A DNA stretch of 64,000 nt, taken from assembly GCA_020073485.1 (NCBI GenBank), contig JAIQFB010000016.1:1-64000 (forward strand). Reading direction: 5' to 3'. The stretch comes from Terriglobia bacterium. Lineage in GTDB: Bacteria > Acidobacteriota > Terriglobia > Acidiferrales > UBA7541. The notes beneath the pieces were generated by a model that was not told where the DNA came from, did no database searches, and worked only from the letters and a program-made list of their open reading frames with translations. Positions 7,195 to 16,304 of the stretch are shown here, in pieces (position 1 is the first letter of the stretch; every line of letters begins with the position of its first letter). Position numbers and translations under genes: made by a program.

Positions 7195-9424
7195 GCGCGC
7201 CCGCCTTCCCAGCCATCGCTTCCATCAGCACTTCCGGAGTCGCGGGAATTTCACGCAGGCAAACGCCGGTCGCATTTTCAATGGCGTTCAGGATAGAGGG
7301 CGCCGGCCCGTCCATGGGCAATTCGCCGATTCCTTTTGCTCCGTGCGGTCCGAAGGGATAGGGCTGCTCCTCAAAAAACACGCGGATGGGAGGAATGTCC
7401 GCGGCGGTGGGCATAATGTAGTTGGTCATCTGCCCGTTGGCCATGCGCCCTTCGCGCCACGCCACGTTTTCATAGAGCGCCATTCCGATGGCCTGCGCCA
7501 CGCCGCCTTCGATTTGCCCCGCGGCCAGCACCGGATGAATCACTTTGCCGATTTCCTGCACGGCGATGAAATCGGTGACGCGGGCTTCGTAGGTCAGCGT
7601 GTCCACGGCGACTTCCGCGACGTACACGGCCCAGGCGTAGGTGCCGTAGGCGTCTCCGCTGTACGTTGTATCGTCCCAGTGCAAGCCGGGCGGCGGTTCG
7701 TATTGGCTCCGAGTGCGTAGCGGCCCGCGCGTCTCGATGTAGCGCTTGCAGGCACGCACAAATTCATCCTCGGTGCAGGCGTCACAAAGCAGTCCGCTCT
7801 CCACAAGAGTCTTTTTCAAATCAAGCGCGGCTTTTTCCACCAGGTTTCCGACCACCATCGACGTCCGCGACGCGACCGTAGGCCCGCTGTTCGGCACCGC
7901 CCCGGTATCGGGCTGCGCGACTTCGATGCGGTCATAGGAAATGCCCAGTGCGTCCGCCGCAATCTGCGAAAAAATCGTGTTCGCGCCCTGCCCGATTTCG
8001 GTACTGGCCGCCAGAACCCGGACGCAACCTTCAGCCGTAGCCTCGAGTTCCACCACAGACGCGAGGTACACCTCGCCGGATCCTGTAAATCCCGCTCCAT
8101 GCATGAACGTCGAAAAACCGATGCCGCGTTTCACGGTTGCGCCGGGATTTTCCTTCGCGAATCGCTCGCGCTTGGCGTGATAGTCGCTTTCCTTGAAGGC
8201 GCGGTCGAGTAATCCGTCGAAATTCACGTCTTCGTGAATGATCTGTCCCGTTGCCGTCGTCTGATCCCTGTGCAGAAAATTCCGGCGGCGCAATTCCTCG
8301 GGCGCTAGATTCACGGCCCGAGCGACTTGATCGAGGTGGCGCTCGACCGCAAAGATGCTCTGCGGCGCGCCGAATCCGCGAAACGCGCCATGCGGCGGCG
8401 CGTTGGTCGCCACGGCCTGCGACCGAATGCGCACATTGGGGCAAACATAGGGTCCCGCAGAATGGATCGTGGCGCGCGAGAGGACCACGGCGCTCAGCGT
8501 CGCGTACGCGCCGCCATCGATCACCAGATCGATGTCCATGGCCACCAGCTTGCCATCGCGCGTCACTCCGGTGCGATGCCGCGTGCGGGAAGGATGCCGT
8601 TTGGTCGTCGCCACCATGTCTTCCGCGCGGTCGTACACGATTTTCACGCGCTTTCCCGATTTCCACGCCAGCAGCGCGGCGTGCGCCGCGATCATCGAGG
8701 GGTATTCTTCCTTGCCGCCGAATCCGCCGCCGGTTTCCGCCTGAATCACGCGGATTTTTTCAGCCGGCAGCCCGAATATGGGCACCAGGGCCTTATGCAC
8801 GTAGTACGGGCATTGCAGCGATCCCCACACGGTCACGCCGTCGGCGGGATTCGCGACGGCGATCATGCCCTGATTTTCGATGTACAGTTGTTCCTGCGCG
8901 CCGGTCCGGTATTCGCCTTCGACAATCACATCGGCGGTGGCCCATGCGCCGTCAACGTCCCCTTTATCCACGTGGTACGCCTTCAGCACGTTGTCCTCGC
9001 CCCAGATAATCGTGCGTTTTGCAAGCGAGTCCTCAATCGTGAAGACCGCGGGCAGCGGCTCGATGTCGATGTGCACCGCGCGCCGCGCTTCCTCCAGCAA
9101 ATATTTGTCGGGATGGGCGAGCAGGACGACTGGTTCTTCGGGATGATTGATGAATTCGGAGGCCAGGCACGGCTGGTCGTGCAGGATCAGGGAGATTTCA
9201 TTCGTGCCGGGAATGTCTTTTGCAGTAACGATCGCGAATTCGTTCCAGGGAATTCCTTCGCCGTAGCGAATTCCCAGGATGCGGCCCCGCGCGATGCTGC
9301 TGCGCACTGTAACTCCATGGATCATGTCCGGGAAGGCGAGGTCGTCCACATACTGGGCGCGGCCGGTGACTTTTCCCCGCCCTTCTTTCCGCTCGACGGA
9401 ATGTCCAAAGTATTTTTCTTCCAT
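7187..9424 (-). CDS. xdhA: Xanthine dehydrogenase, molybdenum cofactor-binding subunit
   Basis: The 745-residue subunit carries the hammerhead domain (about residues 15-125) and Mo-cofactor domains. Visible motifs are ETGGGFGGKEEYPSM, GAFRGFGAPQ, EIGQGANTIFSQIAADALG and KGIGELPMDGPAPS, whose Glu fits the catalytic base. It hydroxylates hypoxanthine/xanthine to urate. No signal peptide is present, so the enzyme should be cytoplasmic. It lies 38 bases after the guanine deaminase gene, which would feed it xanthine. Specificity is inferred from this operon, since the family also includes other hydroxylases. Confidence 0.92.
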   Translation of the reverse strand: MEEKYFGHSVERKEGRGKVTGRAQYVDDLAFPDMIHGVTVRSSIARGRILGIRYGEGIPWNEFAIVTAKDIPGTNEISLILHDQPCLASEFINHPEEPVVLLAHPDKYLLEEARRAVHIDIEPLPAVFTIEDSLAKRTIIWGEDNVLKAYHVDKGDVDGAWATADVIVEGEYRTGAQEQLYIENQGMIAVANPADGVTVWGSLQCPYYVHKALVPIFGLPAEKIRVIQAETGGGFGGKEEYPSMIAAHAALLAWKSGKRVKIVYDRAEDMVATTKRHPSRTRHRTGVTRDGKLVAMDIDLVIDGGAYATLSAVVLSRATIHSAGPYVCPNVRIRSQAVATNAPPHGAFRGFGAPQSIFAVERHLDQVARAVNLAPEELRRRNFLHRDQTTATGQIIHEDVNFDGLLDRAFKESDYHAKRERFAKENPGATVKRGIGFSTFMHGAGFTGSGEVYLASVVELEATAEGCVRVLAASTEIGQGANTIFSQIAADALGISYDRIEVAQPDTGAVPNSGPTVASRTSMVVGNLVEKAALDLKKTLVESGLLCDACTEDEFVRACKRYIETRGPLRTRSQYEPPPGLHWDDTTYSGDAYGTYAWAVYVAEVAVDTLTYEARVTDFIAVQEIGKVIHPVLAAGQIEGGVAQAIGMALYENVAWREGRMANGQMTNYIMPTAADIPPIRVFFEEQPYPFGPHGAKGIGELPMDGPAPSILNAIENATGVCLREIPATPEVLMEAMAGKAGALV

Positions 9425-9462
9425 TGCGAATGCCCTGCGCGGCCTCGCTCTCTATCCATCTC

Positions 9463-9930
9463 TCAATAACGAATTCGGTCGTCTTTTTGCATCCACGCGC
9501 GAAACGGCTCCAGCCCTGCCTCGCGCATCATCGCTTCAAACGGTATCCGCCGCGCAGGATGCGGGCGTTTCAATTCTTCATAGATGAAGGAATCGTCAAA
9601 GCCCGCGTCGGCGGCGTCGCTGGCGGCCGCGGCAAAATACACCCGATCCGGACGCGCCCAATAGATCGCACCCAAGCACATTGGACACGGTTCGCAACTG
9701 GTATAGATTTCGCAGCCGGTCAGCTGGAATGTGTTCAGGGCGCGGCAGGCCTCGCGAATCGCGGTTACCTCCGCGTGCGCGGTGGGGTCGTTTGTTGAAG
9801 TCACGCAATTCAATCCGGCCGCGATGACCCGATCCTGTTGCACGACCAACGCGGCAAACGGCCCGCCTTTCCCTGAGCGGACGTTCTCCACGGCGAGCCG
9901 GATTGCTTCCTGCATGAAAGCGTTGTTCAT
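9463..9930 (-). CDS. guaD: Guanine deaminase (cytidine deaminase fold)
   Basis: The 155-residue zinc deaminase contains TAHAEVTAIREAC (zinc His and catalytic Glu) and TSCEPCPMCLGAIYWA (two zinc Cys), and ends in DDRIRY, matching the short GuaD type known from Bacillus. It converts guanine to xanthine. The frame is open further upstream to 10275, but MNNAFMQEAI fits the family start and has an AGGG upstream, so I start here. It is the first gene of the purine operon; its promoter must lie in the gap shared with pntAA. Confidence 0.9.
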   Translation of the reverse strand: MNNAFMQEAIRLAVENVRSGKGGPFAALVVQQDRVIAAGLNCVTSTNDPTAHAEVTAIREACRALNTFQLTGCEIYTSCEPCPMCLGAIYWARPDRVYFAAAASDAADAGFDDSFIYEELKRPHPARRIPFEAMMREAGLEPFRAWMQKDDRIRY

Positions 9931-10289
9931 CGTTCGTGCCCTGCGTTCCACGCGGTCACGCCAGATTGTACCGGAAAAACACAACCCGGCGTTTGCTGTT
10001 TCGTGATGCGGTACATTGCTTTTATGTATTGTGATCTTCGATTGGACTTTCCGAAATTTGCGTGCAAAAATGTAGTTTCTGCTGGTGTTCCGCAGGAAAC
10101 AGAATGAATGGATGCGACGCGACGGTGCCGTTGGTTTTGGGCCGGAAGCGTCTGTTGCGTGGAACCCATTTATTCTCTGGCGTGGCCCTCTCGAACGAAA
10201 CTCTCGAAATTGGGTACGTTGCGTAATTTGTCTCGGATTTCCGATGCTGCGTGTGTGTCGCGCGGTGCGTGTCAAAGGGAGGCAACTTC
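9931..10289. other. Divergent intergenic region between guaD and pntAA
   Basis: About 360 bases hold the promoters of two divergent operons. The AT-richer stretch near 10015-10085 is where promoters are expected, but I see no convincing -35/-10 pair or clear operator. The segment is open in several frames on both strands, none with a recognisable product. Confidence 0.5.
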
Positions 10290-11480
10290 ATGATCGTTGG
10301 TGTTCCCCGAGAAACCTATCCGGGAGAACGGCGCGTGGCGTTAGTCCCCATTGTCATTCCCAATCTCGCCAAGGCTGGGATCGAGGTCGTGATCGAAGCC
10401 GGCGCTGGGGTTGAGGCGGGCTTTCCGGATTCCGAATACACCGCGAAAGGCGCCAAGGTTCTCCCCAGTCGCGCCGAGGTTTTCGCCGCGGCGGACATTG
10501 TGATCCAGGTGCTTTGCTACGGGTCCAATGACCAGACGGGCAAGGCCGATATCCCTCTCCTGCGGCGCAACCAGGTGCTTATCGGATTCCTCCGGCCCCT
10601 GGGTTCGATTGAAACCATACGGGAAATCGCCGCTACCGGCGTGACGTCATTTTCCGTGGAACTCGTGCCCAGAACCACCCGCGCGCAGAGCATGGACGCG
10701 CTTTCTTCCATGGGCACGATGTGCGGATACAAGGCCGTGCTGCTCGCCGCCGAAACCCTTCCCAAGATTTTTCCCATGTTGACGACCGCCGCGGGCACCA
10801 TCACACCCGCGAAAGTTCTGGTAATCGGCGCGGGCGTGGCCGGGTTGCAGGCCATTGCCACGGCGCGCAGGCTTGGAGCGGTTGTCTCCGCCTACGATCT
10901 TCGGCCCGCCGCCAAGGAGCAAGTGCAAAGCCTGGGCGGGCGCTTTGTGGAACTCCCGATTGAAGCCAAGGACGCGCAGGACGCCGGGGGCTACGCCCGC
11001 GCGCAGGACGAGGATTTTTACCGGCGGCAGCGCGAATTGCTGGCCAAGGTCATTGCCGAAAGCGATGTGGTCATTACCGCCGCCGTGGTTCCGGGGAAGA
11101 AATCGCCCGTGCTGGTGACCAAGGAAATGGTCGCGGGAATGGCTCCCGGATCGGTGGTCGTCGATCTGGCCGCCGAACGCGGCGGAAACTGCGAACTCAC
11201 CAAACCCGGTGAAGTGATCGTCGTGAACGGCGTCACTATCATCGGCTATTTTAACTTCGCTTCGGCCGTGCCGTACCACGCCAGCCAGATGTATGCGCGC
11301 AACATCGCCGCGTTCCTGCAGTTGATGGTCAAGGACGGAAAGCTGCAGATCAATTTCGAGGATGACATCATCAAGAGCACCCTGGTGACACAGGGCGGGG
11401 AAGTGGTCAACGCGCGCATCCGCGAATTCTTCTCGCTGCCGCCCCTGGTGGCGCAGCAGAAAGAGGCTCAATCTCCATGA
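10290..11480 (+). CDS. pntAA: NAD(P) transhydrogenase alpha subunit part 1 (NAD-binding, PntAA)
   Basis: The 396-residue soluble domain I of the split-alpha transhydrogenase binds NAD(H). MIVGVPRETYPGERRVALVP is the family N-terminus; RTTRAQSMDALSSM, VIGAGVAGLQAIATARRLGA (Rossmann loop) and the YARAQDEDF mobile loop follow. The start is fixed by AAGGGAGG seven bases upstream; an earlier in-frame ATG at 10251 lacks support. It overlaps the next gene by ATGA. With PntAB and PntB it couples hydride transfer from NADH to NADP+ to proton flow across the inner membrane. Confidence 0.96.
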   Translation: MIVGVPRETYPGERRVALVPIVIPNLAKAGIEVVIEAGAGVEAGFPDSEYTAKGAKVLPSRAEVFAAADIVIQVLCYGSNDQTGKADIPLLRRNQVLIGFLRPLGSIETIREIAATGVTSFSVELVPRTTRAQSMDALSSMGTMCGYKAVLLAAETLPKIFPMLTTAAGTITPAKVLVIGAGVAGLQAIATARRLGAVVSAYDLRPAAKEQVQSLGGRFVELPIEAKDAQDAGGYARAQDEDFYRRQRELLAKVIAESDVVITAAVVPGKKSPVLVTKEMVAGMAPGSVVVDLAAERGGNCELTKPGEVIVVNGVTIIGYFNFASAVPYHASQMYARNIAAFLQLMVKDGKLQINFEDDIIKSTLVTQGGEVVNARIREFFSLPPLVAQQKEAQSP

Positions 11481-11773
11481 AAATGGATTTGATTACCAGC
11501 CTGTACGTTTTCATGCTGGCGGCTTTCATCGGATTGGAAGTGATCCGCCGGGTTTCGCCGCTGCTGCATACGCCGCTGATGTCGCTGACCAACGCGCTCG
11601 ACGCAATCGCCGTGGTCGGAGCCATCATCCTGGCGGGCGAACACAAGTCCACGCTCTCAACCGTGCTTGGCACCATCGCCATCGTCGCCGCCACCAGCAA
11701 CGTCGTCGGCGGCTTCTTCATCACCGACCGCATGCTCAAAATGTTTAAAGCGAGCGCCAAACCGAAGCCATGA
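11477..11773 (+). CDS. pntAB: NAD(P) transhydrogenase alpha subunit part 2 (PntAB, membrane)
   Basis: This is a 98-residue membrane protein with about three hydrophobic helices. TPLMSLTNALDAIAVVGAII is the signature of the membrane part of the alpha subunit, and NVVGGFFITDRML is the last conserved block. The three-gene arrangement (AA, AB, B) is common outside enterobacteria. It overlaps both neighbours by four bases. Confidence 0.95.
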   Translation: MKMDLITSLYVFMLAAFIGLEVIRRVSPLLHTPLMSLTNALDAIAVVGAIILAGEHKSTLSTVLGTIAIVAATSNVVGGFFITDRMLKMFKASAKPKP

Positions 11774-13170
11774 CCTCCTTTCTCGGAACTGACACGATTA
11801 TCGAGGTCACTTACCTCGTCGCAACAGCGCTATTCATTTTGTCGCTGAAATGGATGAGTTCTCCGACCACGGCCCGGCACGGTGTGTGGGCCGGCGAACT
11901 GGGCATGCTGCTCGCCGTCGCCGGAACGCTGCTCAACCGCGGCATTGTGGATTACAAATGGGTCGCCATTGCCTTGGTTCTCGGCACCATCATCGGTGTT
12001 CCCCTCGGAAAAGTTCAAATGACGGCGGTACCGCAGCGGACCGCGCTCAGCCACGCCTTTGGCGCGCTGTGCGTCACGCTGGTCGGCACCGCGGAGTTCT
12101 ATCTGCGCGCGCCGGACGTGCCCAAATTCATGATGTCGGTGCTGTCCATGGAAGTGATTCTCGGCTCCCTGACCTTTACCGGCAGCCTGATGGCAGCGGG
12201 AAAATTGCAGGAAATTCTTCCGCAGCGCCCCATCACGTTCAAGGGCCAGAATCTGGTCAACCTGGGGATGATGGTGGTCGCCGTCGGCGTCGCCGTGATT
12301 CTGGTGATTCATCCCGACCGCATGTATTTGTTTCCGGCCATCCTGGCGATTCCCCTGTTGTTCGGCGTGATGATGATTATTCCCATCGGCGGCGCGGATA
12401 TGCCCACGGTAATTTCCCTGCTGAATTCCTACGCCGGACTTTCCGCCGCGGCCATGGGCTTCGTGCTCAATAGCAAGCTCCTGATTGTCGCGGGAGCGCT
12501 CGACGGCGCTTCGGGCTTGATTCTCTCCGTCAACATGTCCAAGGCCATGAACCGCTCGTTTTCCAACGTATTGTTCGGCGCATTCGGGCAGGAGGCAGCC
12601 GCAGCCAAGGGCGGCAAGGAAGAGCGTCCGGTGCGCAGCGCGACGCCGGAAGAGGCTGCCGGAATTCTTGCCGTGGCCAGCAAAGTGGTCATTGTGCCGG
12701 GATATGGCATGGCCGTGGCGCAGGCGCAGCACAAAGTTCGCGAGCTCTACGACATCCTGACCAAAAAAGGGATCGACGTGAAATTCGGAATTCACCCCGT
12801 CGCCGGGCGCATGCCGGGACACATGAACGTGCTGCTGGCGGAGGCGGACATTCCCTATGACAAGCTGCTCGACATGGACGAAATCAACGGCGATTTCCCG
12901 CAGACCGACGTGGCCCTGATTATCGGCGCCAATGACGTCACCAACCCCGCCGCCCGCACCGACTCAGCCAGCCCCATCTTCGGCATGCCCATCCTCGATG
13001 TCGACAAAGCGCGCACCGTGATGGTCATCAAGCGCAGCATGGGCGCGGGATTTGCGGGAATTGAGAACCCGCTCTATTACCTCGACAAGACGCTCATGCT
13101 GTTCGGCGACGCCAAGAGCTTCGTTGGCTCCATCGTCCGCGAACTTTCCGGCGGCGGCAGCCACGGGTAG
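11770..13170 (+). CDS. pntB: NAD(P) transhydrogenase beta subunit
   Basis: The 466-residue subunit has about nine membrane helices, then the NADP-binding domain III from about residue 290: VIVPGYGMAVAQAQH, IHPVAGRMPGHMNVLLAEA, IGANDVTNPAA and KRSMGAGFAGIENPLYY. These are the NADP(H)-contact motifs and all are intact. It is the last gene of the operon, ending six bases before a perfect GA-loop palindrome. Physiologically it could supply NADPH when the organism oxidises purines or organic acids. Confidence 0.97.
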   Translation: MTSFLGTDTIIEVTYLVATALFILSLKWMSSPTTARHGVWAGELGMLLAVAGTLLNRGIVDYKWVAIALVLGTIIGVPLGKVQMTAVPQRTALSHAFGALCVTLVGTAEFYLRAPDVPKFMMSVLSMEVILGSLTFTGSLMAAGKLQEILPQRPITFKGQNLVNLGMMVVAVGVAVILVIHPDRMYLFPAILAIPLLFGVMMIIPIGGADMPTVISLLNSYAGLSAAAMGFVLNSKLLIVAGALDGASGLILSVNMSKAMNRSFSNVLFGAFGQEAAAAKGGKEERPVRSATPEEAAGILAVASKVVIVPGYGMAVAQAQHKVRELYDILTKKGIDVKFGIHPVAGRMPGHMNVLLAEADIPYDKLLDMDEINGDFPQTDVALIIGANDVTNPAARTDSASPIFGMPILDVDKARTVMVIKRSMGAGFAGIENPLYYLDKTLMLFGDAKSFVGSIVRELSGGGSHG

Positions 13171-13176
13171 TTAAGC

Positions 13177-13198
13177 AGGACAGGCTGAAGCCTGTCCT
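13177..13198. terminator. Palindrome at convergent gene ends, probable bidirectional terminator
   Basis: AGGACAGGCT-GA-AGCCTGTCCT is a perfect 10-bp inverted repeat with a two-base spacer. It sits between the convergent pntB and MFS genes, and the MFS stop codon lies within it. A GGCTGAAGCC core recurs in GGGGCTGAAGCCCC at 58027-58040, so it may belong to a short dispersed palindrome family. There is no T-run. Confidence 0.55.
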
Positions 13199-14654
13199 AC
13201 TGGGCCACGGAACTTTTTTCCGGAATCCCGCTCAAACGGTGCCCGCTGACCGACATACCCGCCTCCGGTTTTAGGCTGAAACAATCGATCGTCCCCAGGA
13301 CCACCAGCACAGCCACAAGAAAAAATGCGACGTGAAATTCCCTCGTCGTGGGAATCCCGCTAATATTTCCCGTAATGAGTGCGCCCAGGCGCAGCGCTAT
13401 GGCGCCGGCCGCCACGCCCATTCCCATGGCCATCTGCGTCACCACACTGAAAAAGCTGGTGGCCGTCCCGAAATCCGATTTCGGCACATCCGCGAAGGCT
13501 AGCGTGCTTAAACATGTAAACTGCATCGAGCGGCACAATCCGTTTAGAAACAGAATGAGCAGAATCGTAAACCGCGACGTCTGCGGGAATATGGCCGCGC
13601 AGGCCAGCATCAGAACCGCTGTCAGCATTCCGTTGACGATGAGCACCGAACGAAATCCGAAGCGCCGGAGCACCGGGGTCGTGACCGTTTTCATGCCCAG
13701 GTTGCCCGCAAACAGGCCCAGCATCAGCAAGCCCGACTGAAACGCATTCAGCCCAAAGCCTACCTGAAACATGAGGGGAAGCAGGAAGGGCGAAACGCTG
13801 ATGGAAATACGGAACAATGATCCACCGGCGATGGTGATGGCAAACGTCCTGATCCTCATTAAATTCAGATTCAAGAGAGGCGCCCGCGCGCGCTGGAAAT
13901 GAACCACCGAAAGCGCGCCCAAGATGAGCCCCGATGCCAGGTACAGCATGGTTATCCGCCATTGGGAGCCTTCGCGGCCGACCAGCTCGAGACCATACAT
14001 GAACGTCACGCACGCCGTACTGCTCAGTGCGAAGCCGATCCAATCGAATGGTTTTTTCTCCTCCCCTTTCAGATTCTTGATCAGCAGAAAAGTGAGTCCC
14101 AGTCCGATCACTCCAAGCGGCACGTTTAGAAAAAAAATCCAGTGCCAGGAAACATACGTGGTGATGAAGCCTCCAAGAGGAGGGCCCACCACCGGCGCCA
14201 CCAGGCCGGGCCAGGTAATGTACGCAATTGCCTCCATCAAATTGTGTTTCTCCGTCGTGCGCAGCACCACCAGGCGCCCCACGGGCACCATCATCGCGCC
14301 GCCGATGCCCTGCACGATCCGCGCGGCGGTGAATTCCCACATTCCGCTGCTCAATCCGCAAAGCACGGAAGATATGGTGAAGACGCCGATAGCCGAGGCA
14401 AACACGGTCCTGGCCCCCACGCGGTCGGCCACCCATCCGCTGATGGGAATGAACACGGCCAGCATCAATAAATAAGCGGTCATCCCGATGTTGAGGTCGA
14501 CAGGGCTTACGTGGAAGGACTTGCCCATCTGCGGCAGCGCTGTGGCGATGACGGTGCCGTCCAGATTTTCCATGAAAAACGCCACCGCAACCAGAATGGC
14601 GATGGTCGTTGATTTTCCAACCGGCTGCGGTATTTCCTTCTGTGCTTCCTGCAA
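13197..14654 (-). CDS. MFS transporter, DHA2 (EmrB/QacA-like, 14-helix) family
   Basis: This 485-residue inner-membrane protein shows FFMENLDGTVIATALPQM (motif D1), WVADRVGARTVF (motif A), ARIVQGIGGAMMVPVGRLV and GPPLGGFITTYVSWHWIFFLNVP (motif C). It probably exports a drug or metabolite by proton antiport. The start is a TTG preceded by GGGGAG; no ATG precedes the first helix. It stands alone, with no adjacent HlyD/EmrA partner or regulator, so the substrate cannot be inferred. Confidence 0.88.
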   Translation of the reverse strand: MQEAQKEIPQPVGKSTTIAILVAVAFFMENLDGTVIATALPQMGKSFHVSPVDLNIGMTAYLLMLAVFIPISGWVADRVGARTVFASAIGVFTISSVLCGLSSGMWEFTAARIVQGIGGAMMVPVGRLVVLRTTEKHNLMEAIAYITWPGLVAPVVGPPLGGFITTYVSWHWIFFLNVPLGVIGLGLTFLLIKNLKGEEKKPFDWIGFALSSTACVTFMYGLELVGREGSQWRITMLYLASGLILGALSVVHFQRARAPLLNLNLMRIRTFAITIAGGSLFRISISVSPFLLPLMFQVGFGLNAFQSGLLMLGLFAGNLGMKTVTTPVLRRFGFRSVLIVNGMLTAVLMLACAAIFPQTSRFTILLILFLNGLCRSMQFTCLSTLAFADVPKSDFGTATSFFSVVTQMAMGMGVAAGAIALRLGALITGNISGIPTTREFHVAFFLVAVLVVLGTIDCFSLKPEAGMSVSGHRLSGIPEKSSVAQ

Positions 14655-14772
14655 CTGGCTCCCCTAAGCTTGGGAACAAAGAGTATGGATTTTGGACCGC
14701 GTGGTCAACAGGGTGTCATTGCTGGCAGGGAATCCGAAAGCATAGGGATCCGGAACGGCGCCCCAAGAAGAC

Positions 14773-14812
14773 AAGCGGTTCACCGGGGGAGCTTCCCGGT
14801 GAACCGCTTTTC
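14773..14812. terminator. Strong intrinsic terminator hairpin
   Basis: AAGCGGTTCACCGGG and CCCGGTGAACCGCTT form a perfect 15-bp stem with a seven-base loop, and the plus strand continues with TT. It lies just beyond the stop of the minus-strand TPR gene, whose side reads CTTGTCTTCTT, so it most likely terminates that gene and may work in both directions. Confidence 0.75.
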
Positions 14813-14835
14813 CGGTACGCAGGAGGAAGTCTACT

Positions 14836-15915
14836 TCAGAAGGAAACGGGGTTGATGCCGCGGCTGGACGTCAGCGCCTCAAACTGGCGCGCTTCATTCT
14901 TCCGTCCTTCCTGGCGAAGCAGGGCCGCGTAAAATTGCACCGTCTGCAACACGGCCGGATCGTTCTCACCCAGGTTCTGTTTGCGGATTTGCAGGGCTTC
15001 CAGATAAAGGGGTTCCGCCGCGGCATATTTGCCCTCGCAATAGTAGAGCAGCGCCAGCCGGCTTGCGTGATTTGCGATTTCCAGGCTGTCCGATGCGAAT
15101 TCCTGCCGATTGATTTCCAGGACTTTGGCGAAGTAGGGTTCCGCCGCGGCGTAGCTTCCCGCCGCGCTGTAGATTTCACCCAGCTTGTCCATGGCCTCGA
15201 TCGTTTGCGGCGCGTCCAATTTTCCGATCATTTCCTGAGTTGCAAGAGCCTTGCTGTACAACGGCGTCGCCTCGGAATCCATCTTTCGCGCGTGGTAAAT
15301 GTCTCCCAGGTTGAGCAGGGCGCCGGCAGCCTCGGCGCTTTCCATATTTCCATTCTTCTTCCAGATGGCCAGCACGCGCAAATACAACGGTTCCGCATCG
15401 GCGTCCTTTTGCTGGGAGTGATAAATGTCGGCAAGCCCCGCGATCGTGACGGCGGCGTCTGCGTTATGCGCAATGCCGGTCTTTTCCCAGACGGCCAGCG
15501 CGCTCGTATAATCCGCTGCCGCGGCCGCGTCCATGTTCTCATCGTGATGCAGCGCCGCAAGATTGTTTAGGCACAGCGCGGCTTGTATCTCCTGGCCGGG
15601 AATCTGTTTCCAGATCGCCAGAGACTTCTTGTAGAGGGGCTCAGCCTGCGTGAACAACGCCTGGTCCTGGTAAAGCACCGCGAGGTTGTTCAGGCTCGCA
15701 GCCACCAGCGCGTTTCCCGCGCCCAGCTCTTTTGTCTGAACCTCAATGGCCTGCTTATAGAGCGTTTCCGCAACGGAGTATTCGCCTCGCTGGCGCGCGG
15801 CGGTAGCCGTGGCCAGATCCTTGTTCCAATCCGCCTCTTCGGCCGGCGTATAAAAACTGGAAACGAAGAAAATCAGGACACAGATGACAACCGGTGCCAG
15901 CTTTTTGAGGTTCAT
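14836..15915 (-). CDS. Exported TPR-repeat protein
   Basis: The 359-residue protein begins with a signal peptide (MNLKKLAPVVICVLIFFVSS) and consists almost wholly of 42-residue kinesin-light-chain-type TPRs. The repeated unit is A-x-LYKQAIEV...SLNNLAVLYQDQ...AEPLYKKSLAIW, roughly seven to eight copies to the C-terminus. Such repeats mediate protein-protein contacts, presumably in the periplasm. I chose the ATG with GAGGAA eight bases upstream; the longer open frame before it has no signal peptide. No enzyme domain is present, and the partner is unknown. Confidence 0.85.
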   Translation of the reverse strand: MNLKKLAPVVICVLIFFVSSFYTPAEEADWNKDLATATAARQRGEYSVAETLYKQAIEVQTKELGAGNALVAASLNNLAVLYQDQALFTQAEPLYKKSLAIWKQIPGQEIQAALCLNNLAALHHDENMDAAAAADYTSALAVWEKTGIAHNADAAVTIAGLADIYHSQQKDADAEPLYLRVLAIWKKNGNMESAEAAGALLNLGDIYHARKMDSEATPLYSKALATQEMIGKLDAPQTIEAMDKLGEIYSAAGSYAAAEPYFAKVLEINRQEFASDSLEIANHASRLALLYYCEGKYAAAEPLYLEALQIRKQNLGENDPAVLQTVQFYAALLRQEGRKNEARQFEALTSSRGINPVSF

Positions 15916-16304
15916 GTCTGCGCTTCCTCTCATGTGGTTCTCGTTGCCTGGGCCGCTCAACTCTTGAACACGTCCAGTGTGCCTAGAGGATCCGGCTGAG
16001 CCAATGAGTGGCCAGAGCCATTTTTTTTGTGACCCGGGTCCTGGTACTGGGCAGCGAAAGGGGTTCACAGTGGGCCTGGTCTAAAATGCTGAAAACAGGA
16101 AGGTTACTTTTCTAGGGCCAAGTCGCCTACCACTCGCCAATCCATGTCAGCACGGTCCTCGACGCATGAAATCTCGAGCCTGTTGGGCAGGTTCGTGAAT
16201 CTCGATTCGAGCAGGCGCACAAAGCCCCGTCGATTCCCATGTGCACTTGAAAGCTTGCCGTGATGTTGTAAGCGCGGAGTTTGCCAGAAAACGGGGTGAT
16301 CGCC
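15916..16304. other. Intergenic region upstream of the TPR gene
   Basis: About 390 bases hold the expected promoter of the TPR gene and the 3' end of the IPT/TIG gene. I see no RNA gene, no clear terminator and no recognisable promoter hexamers. Confidence 0.4.
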
